Source: Halieaceae bacterium UBA4452 (lineage in GTDB: Bacteria > Pseudomonadota > Gammaproteobacteria > Pseudomonadales > Halieaceae). From it: DNA of 56,455 nt. Position 1 is the first letter of the stretch. Every line of letters begins with the position of its first letter. Location: the NCBI GenBank assembly GCA_002389505.1, contig DGPA01000005.1, positions 40,620-97,074 of the forward strand. The letters are read 5' to 3'. A program made the position numbers and the translations under genes. A model generated the notes under the pieces. The model saw nothing but the letters and a program-made list of their open reading frames with translations. It ran no database searches and was not told the origin of the DNA. This document shows positions 18,269 through 25,445 of this stretch, piece by piece.

Positions 18269-20526
18269 TCAATCCGAAGCATCAGTTCTCTAGCTTCCGC
18301 TTGCTGCTGCGGACTACCCTCGCTGACCACCTCATCGAGCACTGGTCGCGCACCATCCTCGTCACCCATATCAATATAAGCGCGCGCGAGATCTAGCTTG
18401 GTGTCCATAGGGTCGGTTTCCAAGGAGTATATCAGTCCTGACTCCTGCTCTCCTTCGGCCTCTTCAAACGGCGGCGGTACCTCACTTCCCAGCACCTCTG
18501 CCAGTTCGGGAGGCAGAACATTCTCACTAGCCATTAGATCAGTTAGGCTCTCGTCATCTGGGGCAAAGTCAAGGGGTTCAAGGCTCTCGATATCGGCAGT
18601 CGGCATCGATAATTCAAGCGCTAACTCGTCATCTCCGATGTTCAACTCGTCGCTTGAGGCCAGGGGATTATGATGTCCTTGCTCTACCTTCTCTGGCGTA
18701 GCCGACTGCTTGTTGTCCGTACCTTGCGAATCGACGAGCACACCTAAATCAGCACTGCTGGCCCTTGAAGCACTGCTAGCGAGTAGTGTTTTTGCCTGCT
18801 CAAAAGCATTGCTATCGCCCGTGGCTTCAATCGACGCTATGAGCGCCTTGCCCTCGTGCTGCCGATCGTTTTTAAGGTAGACCTCGAGCATTTTTAGTAA
18901 CAGCTGCGCATTGTTAGGCGCGGATTTTGCAGCGCTATTGAGAAGATCTAACGCTTGCTGGTAGCGGCCATACGACAAATAGATATCTGCTTCTGCTAGC
19001 AGGTTAGACAGGTCATCGGCCTGATCATCTTCGATCGCCTGGCCGGCGGTAGAAGTGATCGTGGACATACCCGCTGGTCTTGGCTCAGCCCGCAGTTTGG
19101 CCCCTGGCATTATCGGCGAGCGTTGCGTAGCTGTTAACCCGGATGGCGTAAAAGACGTGGCCATTGGCCGACTCGATTCCCGCCGGGCATAAACGACACT
19201 ACCCAGAGATACCAGGACTACGCCACCCAAAGCAAAGACCCACCACGGCAATCCTGCGGACTCTGTGGTATCAGCAGCGGTTGAACGTGACTCGGCCTCG
19301 TCAAGCTCCCGGCTGTCGATAACATCGCGCTCGGCTATTTGCGCTTGCAAAGCCGCAATTTGCTGATCTTTTACCGTCACTAGTTGGCGCAGATCTCCAA
19401 CTTGATCGGACAGACGCGACAAACGCGCTTCAATGGCGGCTAATTCAGGACTCACCGCAACAGCACCTTGGCTGCTCTCGGAGGTCTCTTCGAGTCCCTC
19501 GCTCACCCGCTGAGACAGCAAATCTGTTGGTGCACTGGTGCTGTCAGCAGACTCTGATGAATTCCTCGCATCACTCCTCGGCCCAGTGGTCACAGCAGTG
19601 AACGGTGGCTCCGGGGGTTCAGTGACATCAGCCGTTGGCTCTTTAAATTCATTGTCGGCCACCACTCGCAGTGCAGGTCGTCGTCGAACACCAGCAGCCC
19701 AATCACTGTGCTGACGGGCGACACTATCGCGGGCTTCTTGGTCACTACTGAAAATATCGCCCTCCCCGGGTAACTCGAGCACATACCCCGCTCTTAAGCC
19801 ATTGATATTTCCGCCGGTGAACGCATCGCTATTCATAGCCGCAGTGGCAATCATTGTCTGCTCTAAGGTGGCGTTTGCGGGTCGCGCGGCGACGGCGATG
19901 TCCCATAAGGTGTCATTTTTTTGCACCAAGTACTGACCACCTGCCCGAGGTTGCGCCTCCGCCTCCTGATCGTAGCGACGCTGGCTTACTCGCGATGGAG
20001 CAGCGATGCCGTTGTTAGCCCCACTGCCTAGCGATACCTCAGGGTTGGCTTGTCGCTCCGAGTCCGCGGAGGCATTGCTTGGGGAAGACATATCTCTCTG
20101 CACCGATGCAGTGCTACTGACGCCCCTCACCCGTCTCGGCAAATCAACCAGCACAGTGTAACTGCGCAGCAAGCGCCCAGCAGGCCAGCGGCTCTCCAAT
20201 AGAAAATCAAGGTAGGGTTCCAACAAGGGTTGCGAAGTCGTCAGAATAATTTTGCTCTGTTCTCCTGACAAGACCACATCGAACTTAATATTGGTTAAAA
20301 AATAAGCGCGCTCTACCCCCAGTCGATCAAAATCGTCTTGTGTCGCAATACGAACCTTTATGTCTTCGATTTCGAGATTCTTGACATCCAGTAATTCGAT
20401 CTCAGCACGTAAGGGCTCATTGAGGTAGGACTGCATGACTACGCCCCCCAATCCAAGTCCCCAGGACAGAGGCGATACCAATAATATCAAGGCCGCCATC
20501 ACTATTGTGTGCTTGACTAGTTTCAT
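18265..20526 (-). CDS. fimV: FimV/HubP-like polar peptidoglycan-binding protein
   Basis: 753 residues from the ATG at 20526, where a signal peptide begins (MKLVKHTIVMAALILLVSP); the longer frame to 20622 lacks any such feature. Order of parts: signal peptide; N-terminal FimV domain with QSYLNEPLRAEIELLDV; LysM domain around residues 200-245 (YLVQKNDTLWDIA); coiled coil about 362-402; one membrane segment near 425-447; acidic cytoplasmic region with TPR-like repeats; and the C-terminal FimV domain (LDLARAYIDMGDEDGARPVLDEV). FimV/HubP proteins organise the cell pole and regulate type IV pili. The acidic low-complexity stretch is normal for the family. Confidence 0.93.
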   Translation of the reverse strand: MKLVKHTIVMAALILLVSPLSWGLGLGGVVMQSYLNEPLRAEIELLDVKNLEIEDIKVRIATQDDFDRLGVERAYFLTNIKFDVVLSGEQSKIILTTSQPLLEPYLDFLLESRWPAGRLLRSYTVLVDLPRRVRGVSSTASVQRDMSSPSNASADSERQANPEVSLGSGANNGIAAPSRVSQRRYDQEAEAQPRAGGQYLVQKNDTLWDIAVAARPANATLEQTMIATAAMNSDAFTGGNINGLRAGYVLELPGEGDIFSSDQEARDSVARQHSDWAAGVRRRPALRVVADNEFKEPTADVTEPPEPPFTAVTTGPRSDARNSSESADSTSAPTDLLSQRVSEGLEETSESSQGAVAVSPELAAIEARLSRLSDQVGDLRQLVTVKDQQIAALQAQIAERDVIDSRELDEAESRSTAADTTESAGLPWWVFALGGVVLVSLGSVVYARRESSRPMATSFTPSGLTATQRSPIMPGAKLRAEPRPAGMSTITSTAGQAIEDDQADDLSNLLAEADIYLSYGRYQQALDLLNSAAKSAPNNAQLLLKMLEVYLKNDRQHEGKALIASIEATGDSNAFEQAKTLLASSASRASSADLGVLVDSQGTDNKQSATPEKVEQGHHNPLASSDELNIGDDELALELSMPTADIESLEPLDFAPDDESLTDLMASENVLPPELAEVLGSEVPPPFEEAEGEQESGLIYSLETDPMDTKLDLARAYIDMGDEDGARPVLDEVVSEGSPQQQAEARELMLRIE

Positions 20527-20668
20527 AGATTCACCGCTAACTGCCTCTTCGTGAGCGCCTAAAGCCATTGCTTGACTGCTTTCTTCATTTATTTCCCACG
20601 TTTTCACTCTTTGTTTTACCACGATTTACGGGCTCGCGGATAGTCGCAGGATACAAGCAACGGTGCTG

Positions 20669-21691
20669 TCACAGATAGTCTTTTAGCAACAACTCGGCAA
20701 TTTGTATGCTGTTGAGCGCGGCTCCTTTTCGAACGTTGTCCGCCACCACCCATAGATTAAGCCCTCTAGGATGAGAGATGTCAGCGCGAATGCGACCTAC
20801 AAACACAGGATCTTGTCCCGCAGACTCAGTCACAGCCGTTGGATAAGCGCTAGCCATTGGATCGTCAATAACGCTTACACCTGGCGCATTACTGAGTAAA
20901 GTCCGCGCTAACTCTGGGGTGATACCCTCTCGAGTCTCAATGTGAATAGCCTCTGAGTGACCGAAAAAGACGGGGACTCGCACGCACGTTGGATTGACCT
21001 GAATGCTCTCGTCTTCGAAGATTTTTCGCGTTTCCCACACCATCTTCATTTCTTCTCGAGTGTAACCGTTATCTTGGAAGCTATCGATGTGTGGTAGTAC
21101 GTTAAACGCGATTTGTTTGGCGTAGACCTGTGGCTCAACCGCCTTGCCATTGAGCAGCTGCGCGGTCTGCTTTGCTAGTTCCTCAACCGCCTCCTTGCCG
21201 GTACCACTCACCGCTTGATAGGTGGCAACATTGATCCGCTCTATGCCCACTGCATCATGGATGGGCTTGAGTGCCACCAGCATGCCAATGGTCGAACAAT
21301 TGGGATTGGCGATAATACCGCGCTGAGTATATTCAGCTATCGCATGGGGGTTCACTTCAGGTATCACCAAGGGAATATCTGCATCACGTCGAAAGTGGGA
21401 GGTATTGTCCACAACAATACACCCTGCGGCGGACGCCTTTGGGGCGAACTCAGCCGACACACTGCCGCCAGCACTAAATAGACCTATATGCACGCCAGTA
21501 AAGTCGAATTCGGCAAGATCGGTAACCCTTAGCGATTTACCTTTGAAGCGCACCGTCTTGCCTGCAGAACGCGAAGACGCCAAAGGATACAAATGACGTA
21601 CGGGAAACTGTCGCTGTTCTAGAATGTCGATCATTGCCTCGCCAACAGCGCCAGTTGCACCGACAACAGCGACATCTACTTCTTTGTTCAT
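20669..21691 (-). CDS. asd: Aspartate-semialdehyde dehydrogenase
   Basis: 340 residues. It reduces aspartyl phosphate to aspartate semialdehyde, the branch to lysine, threonine, methionine and diaminopimelate. The N-terminal NADP-binding pattern VAVVGATGAVGEAM is followed by the active-site Cys in NPNCSTIGM at about residue 131. The catalytic His region HSEAIHIET lies near 250. It lies 18 bases after leuB and 143 bases before fimV, in the same order as in Pseudomonas. Confidence 0.95.
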   Translation of the reverse strand: MNKEVDVAVVGATGAVGEAMIDILEQRQFPVRHLYPLASSRSAGKTVRFKGKSLRVTDLAEFDFTGVHIGLFSAGGSVSAEFAPKASAAGCIVVDNTSHFRRDADIPLVIPEVNPHAIAEYTQRGIIANPNCSTIGMLVALKPIHDAVGIERINVATYQAVSGTGKEAVEELAKQTAQLLNGKAVEPQVYAKQIAFNVLPHIDSFQDNGYTREEMKMVWETRKIFEDESIQVNPTCVRVPVFFGHSEAIHIETREGITPELARTLLSNAPGVSVIDDPMASAYPTAVTESAGQDPVFVGRIRADISHPRGLNLWVVADNVRKGAALNSIQIAELLLKDYL

Positions 21692-21709
21692 CGTTGACTC
21701 TCTCGTTTG

Positions 21710-22786
21710 TTAACTGAGCGCAGCTAATACCGCGTCACCCATTTCCACAGTACCAACCACCGCTCCATTGACGTCGGCAATGTCACTCGTCCGCAGTCCC
21801 GTATCAAGCACTCGGGATACGGCTGTTTCAATATCATCGGCCGCCGCGGCGGCGTTGAGGGAATAGCGCAGCATCATGGCGACCGACAGTATGGTGGCTA
21901 GCGGGTTGGCTTTATTCTCGCCAGCTATATCAGGAGCAGACCCATGAACCGGCTCATATAAGCCGCGCGATTGCTCGTTTAAAGAGGCTGACGGTAGCAT
22001 ACCGATGGATCCCGTCAGCATAGCGGCGGTATCAGACAAGATGTCGCCAAAAATATTACCGGTGACGAGCACATCAAATTGCTTGGGGGCTCGGACTAAC
22101 TGCATTGCTGCGTTATCCACATACAGATGGTCAAGCGCGACACTGGGATGCTCCCGGGCAACCTGATCCACCACCTCCCGCCATAGCATGGTCACCTCAA
22201 GGACGTTAGCTTTATCCACTGAGGTTAATCTGCCATCGCGTTTGGCCGCTAACTCAAACGCTAGCGTAGCAATCCGCTTAATTTCACTCTCGCGATAGAC
22301 ATAGGTATTGAAACCCTCGCGCTCACCGTCATCGCGGATACGAATCCCCCTAGGCTCACCAAAATAAATGCCCCCAGTGAGCTCTCGCACGATGAGAATA
22401 TCCAGCCCCGCCACTAACTCAGCTTTAAGGCTAGAGGCACTCGCCAGCTGAGGGAACAAAATAGCGGGCCGTAAGTTAGCAAATAAATCCAGATCGGCGC
22501 GTATGGCTAAGAGCCCTCGTTCAGGTCGCTCGAGTGCGGCTAAACCATCCCACTTGGGTCCCCCCACTGCGCCCAGCAATATGGCATCGGCTTGCCGAGC
22601 TAATTCCCGCGTTGCCTGCGGATAGGCAGCGCCTTGCCGGTCGATGGCGATACCCCCTAAGTCCCCTTCAGTCAGGGATAAAGAAAGCCCGTGTTTAGCG
22701 GCGGTGTGCTCGAGCACCCGACGAGCTTGGCTTACCACCTCCGGGCCAATACCATCGCCTGGGAGTAACAGTATTGAATGCGTCAT
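21710..22786 (-). CDS. leuB: 3-isopropylmalate dehydrogenase
   Basis: 358 residues of the isocitrate/isopropylmalate dehydrogenase family. It oxidatively decarboxylates 3-isopropylmalate in leucine synthesis. LLPGDGIGPEVV opens the protein, the substrate-binding Arg cluster is in ERGLLAIRADLDLFANLRP, and the metal-binding region NIFGDILSDTAAML is near residue 240. The NAD loop VHGSAPDIAG is present. The start overlaps the leuD stop by one base (TAATG), giving leuCDB as a tight operon. Confidence 0.96.
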   Translation of the reverse strand: MTHSILLLPGDGIGPEVVSQARRVLEHTAAKHGLSLSLTEGDLGGIAIDRQGAAYPQATRELARQADAILLGAVGGPKWDGLAALERPERGLLAIRADLDLFANLRPAILFPQLASASSLKAELVAGLDILIVRELTGGIYFGEPRGIRIRDDGEREGFNTYVYRESEIKRIATLAFELAAKRDGRLTSVDKANVLEVTMLWREVVDQVAREHPSVALDHLYVDNAAMQLVRAPKQFDVLVTGNIFGDILSDTAAMLTGSIGMLPSASLNEQSRGLYEPVHGSAPDIAGENKANPLATILSVAMMLRYSLNAAAAADDIETAVSRVLDTGLRTSDIADVNGAVVGTVEMGDAVLAALS

Positions 22787-23436
22787 TACACCTCCAGCAA
22801 TTCAAACACCCACGGGGCTCGCTGGCGATGCTGCTCTTCAAAAGCCCGAATCGCTTCGCTACTCTTAAGGGTAATACCAATATCGTCCAAACCATTGAGC
22901 AAACAGTCTCGTCGAAAACTATCGACTTCAAAGGGCATGTCCTGCGCCCCCGGGCGGCGAACACACTGTTGGTGTAGATCAACGGTTAAACTGAAGCCCT
23001 CACTGGCATACATGAGGTCAAATAACTCGCTCACCTGCTCGGTGCTTAACTCGATGGGCAGCAGGCCATTCTTGAAGCAATTAGAGCGGAAGATATCGGC
23101 AAAACTGGGCGCAATAACGCATCGAAAGCCGTAGTCAACCAAGGCCCAGGGGGCGTGCTCGCGACTTGAGCCGCAGCCGAAATTTTCCCTAGCCAGTAAT
23201 ATAGATGCCCCGTTGTAGCGAGGCGCGTTTAACGGAAAGTCGTTATTTATCGGTCGACCACTGTTGTCTTGATCGGGCTGTCCCTCATCGAGATAGCGCA
23301 AATCGTCAAATAAATTGGGGCCAAAGCCACTCCGCTTAATCGACTTTAGAAACTGCTTGGGAATGATTAAATCAGTATCGACATTGGCTCTATCCATCGG
23401 CGCAACCAATCCTGAATGCACTGTAAAGGCTTGCAT
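22786..23436 (-). CDS. leuD: 3-isopropylmalate dehydratase small subunit
   Basis: 216 residues, the swivelling domain of isopropylmalate isomerase, which works with LeuC. The substrate loop GCGSSREHAPWAL is near residue 85, and DTDLIIPKQFLK is near 20-31, both characteristic. One-base overlaps (TAATG) at both ends, with leuC upstream and leuB downstream, point to strict co-translation and equal subunit ratios. Confidence 0.96.
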   Translation of the reverse strand: MQAFTVHSGLVAPMDRANVDTDLIIPKQFLKSIKRSGFGPNLFDDLRYLDEGQPDQDNSGRPINNDFPLNAPRYNGASILLARENFGCGSSREHAPWALVDYGFRCVIAPSFADIFRSNCFKNGLLPIELSTEQVSELFDLMYASEGFSLTVDLHQQCVRRPGAQDMPFEVDSFRRDCLLNGLDDIGITLKSSEAIRAFEEQHRQRAPWVFELLEV

Positions 23437-24863
23437 TAGTCCTGCCCCCCCATTGTTCTAACATCGACAAAATGACCGGTAATGGCCGCGGCAGCTGCCA
23501 TGGCGGGACTGACTAAATGCGTTCGACCACCGAAACCCTGCCGACCCTCAAAGTTACGGTTGCTGGTACTCGCACAGCGCTCGCCGGGCGCCAACTTATC
23601 GGCATTCATCGCCAGGCACATCGAACAACCGGGCTCACGCCACTCCATACCGGCGGCCATAAAAATTTTATCCAAACCCTCGCGCTCGGCAGCTGCCTTT
23701 ACCAGACCGGATCCTGGCACGACAAGGGCTTGCTTGATGGTAGGCGCTACCCGCCTACCTTCGACAATGGCGGCAGCCGCACGCATATCTTCAATACGCG
23801 AGTTCGTACAGGAGCCGATAAAAATGACATCCGGACGTATGTCCGTAATAGCCATACCGGGTTCTAATCCCATATAGTCCAGCGCGCGTGCCAGACTATT
23901 GCGCTGCGTATCTGTCTTCATGTCCTCGAGAACCGGAACCCGGCCCCCGATCGAAGTGACCATCTCCGGGGAGGTCCCCCAGGTGACCTGAGGTTCGATG
24001 GAGGCTGCCGCAAGGACCACCTCCGCGTCAAATACCGCGTCTTGATCACTCTTTAAGGCGCTCCAAAGTGTCTCAGCTTGCGACCACTGCGCCCCTCGCG
24101 GTGCATAGGGTTTATCCTTAACGTAATTAAGCGTGACCTCATCCACCGCCACTAAGCCCGCTCGAGCGCCAGCTTCAATGGCCATATTACAGAGGGTCAT
24201 CCGTCCTTCTAAGGTCAAGTCTTTGATCGCCTCGCCGGCAAACTCAATGGCATAACCAGTGCCGCCCGCAGTGCCCAATTCACCAATAATCGCGAGGGCG
24301 ATGTCTTTCGCCGTCACACCCATTCCAAGACCGCCGTCGACTGTGACGCGCATATTCTTCATTTTGCGCTGGATCAAACATCCCGTTGCGAGCACATGCT
24401 CGACTTCAGAAGTTCCAATACCGTGGGCCAACGCCCCGAGCGCGCCATGGGTTGACGTATGAGAATCGCCGCAGACAATTGTCATGCCCGGCAGGGTTGC
24501 TCCCTGCTCCGGGCCCATGACATGAACAATACCCTGCCGCTCATCATCTAAAGGAATTTCGGGAATCTGGAAGTCGGCACAGTTGTCATCAAGCGTCTGT
24601 AACTGAATGCGTGACACCGGGTCGGCTAACGCCGATAGCCCGGCGGCTCGCTCCGCCGCCATGGTGGACACATTGTGATCAGGAACGGCTATATTCGCGC
24701 TCAACCGCCAAGGCTGGCGCCCCGCCAATCGGAGACCTTCAAACGCCTGAGGCGAGGTCACTTCGTGTAGGAGCTGTCGATCAATATAGATGAGAGCGGT
24801 ACCATCATCTCGCTGTTCAACAAGATGGGCATCCCACAATTTGTCATACAGGGTGTTCCCCAT
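23436..24863 (-). CDS. leuC: 3-isopropylmalate dehydratase large subunit
   Basis: 475 residues, the aconitase-family large subunit that carries the [4Fe-4S] cluster. The cluster Cys residues are visible in GSCTNSRIEDM (about 352) and CSMCLAM (about 412-415). The substrate motif CGDSHTSTHGALGALAHGIGT is present near residue 130. The ATG at 24863 has GGAG about ten bases upstream. It is the first gene of leuCDB-asd, and the 580 bases before it hold the operon's probable promoter. Confidence 0.97.
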   Translation of the reverse strand: MGNTLYDKLWDAHLVEQRDDGTALIYIDRQLLHEVTSPQAFEGLRLAGRQPWRLSANIAVPDHNVSTMAAERAAGLSALADPVSRIQLQTLDDNCADFQIPEIPLDDERQGIVHVMGPEQGATLPGMTIVCGDSHTSTHGALGALAHGIGTSEVEHVLATGCLIQRKMKNMRVTVDGGLGMGVTAKDIALAIIGELGTAGGTGYAIEFAGEAIKDLTLEGRMTLCNMAIEAGARAGLVAVDEVTLNYVKDKPYAPRGAQWSQAETLWSALKSDQDAVFDAEVVLAAASIEPQVTWGTSPEMVTSIGGRVPVLEDMKTDTQRNSLARALDYMGLEPGMAITDIRPDVIFIGSCTNSRIEDMRAAAAIVEGRRVAPTIKQALVVPGSGLVKAAAEREGLDKIFMAAGMEWREPGCSMCLAMNADKLAPGERCASTSNRNFEGRQGFGGRTHLVSPAMAAAAAITGHFVDVRTMGGQD

Positions 24864-25246
24864 AGTCCAGGGTCTCCAGTTATCTACTCATATACGACGC
24901 CACCACCCTCTCGAGGGGTAATTATAGGGTCACTGCTGGGTGGCATTGCTCTGCTGGCTGATGATACCACTGATAGCATGATGCTGCGCAGCGTCCTCGC
25001 AGGTCACCCAGTTTTTTTATCGCCAACGTCGCCATCCACGCGGTACCTAGTGGGCATCTACGGCGTGGCCCATCGAGAGAGCAATCGCAGCTCACGGGAC
25101 TGGAAAATCTACTCTGCTGCCTGTGTATAACGTTGTGGGGGCAATTTATGGGTGATGCCCAGCGCGCACGGTGGATAACTTTACGGTCGGATTAACACAA
25201 AGCCTAATAAATTATTTCTGTTTTAAATCAATAATATAAAGTTAAG
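24864..25246. other. Intergenic region upstream of leuC
   Basis: No convincing gene. On the minus strand there is a good -10 hexamer but no matching -35 box. I found no Leu-codon-rich leader peptide and no attenuator pair of hairpins, so the classical enteric leu attenuator appears absent. The segment 25185-25246 is strikingly A/T-rich. A plus-strand frame at 24825-25130 overlaps leuC antisense and looks like chance. T7 at 25013-25019 has no stable hairpin before it. Confidence 0.6.
24921..24926 (-). promoter_or_regulatory. Candidate -10 element of the leuCDB promoter
   Basis: A perfect TATAAT reads on the minus strand at 24926-24921, about 58 bases from the leuC start, which would give a 5' leader of about 50 bases. 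The -35 position at 17-base spacing reads GCAATG, a poor match, so an activator may be needed if this is the true promoter. Confidence 0.3.
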
Positions 25247-25274
25247 TTGTTAATTATTATTGAGGTTTTATGAT
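25247..25274 (+). promoter_or_regulatory. Candidate sigma70 promoter reading into the structured element
   Basis: TTGTTA at 25247-25252 and TATGAT at 25269-25274 are 16 bases apart and sit at the end of a strongly A/T-rich stretch that could serve as an UP element. Predicted initiation is near 25281, just before the first arm of the inverted-repeat set. It points away from leuC and antisense to the end of rlmL, so no protein gene explains it. Confidence 0.4.
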
Positions 25275-25280
25275 CTGCTG

Positions 25281-25385
25281 GATCCCGTGCAAGCGTCCTT
25301 CGCTCGGTGCAAAACAGTTTGCCCGGTCAGGCATCGGGTCCCCTGACGCGTTGGCGATAACCGAGCGTCGACAGCAGCACGCAGA
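25281..25385 (+). ncRNA. Candidate structured small RNA (nested stems)
   Basis: Four complementary pairs nest cleanly: CGTGC 25286-25290 with GCACG 25377-25381; CGCTCGGT 25301-25308 with ACCGAGCG 25360-25367; GCAAA 25309-25313 with TTTGC 25318-25322 around an ACAG loop; and GTCAGG 25326-25331 with CCTGAC 25342-25347 around a 10-base loop. Together they form a closed multibranch fold of about 100 bases. A promoter candidate precedes it on the plus strand. I do not recognise it as a known RNA family. The 3' end is unclear because no U-run terminator follows. The stems exist on both strands, so orientation rests on the promoter. Confidence 0.35.
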
Positions 25386-25445
25386 ACTCACCTAGCGCAA
25401 CCGCTCATCTCGTCCAGGGTTACAACCCAGAAGCTCAGGGTGGCC

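Noticed and set aside
25013..25019. T7 run as an intrinsic terminator
   Set aside because: The bases before it do not form a stable hairpin next to the run.
24825..25130. Plus-strand frame of 101 codons upstream of leuC
   Set aside because: It overlaps the leuC start antisense, has no recognisable domain and weak start context; composition fits chance.
24864..25246. Leu-rich leader peptide for attenuation
   Set aside because: None of the short minus-strand frames carries a cluster of Leu codons.
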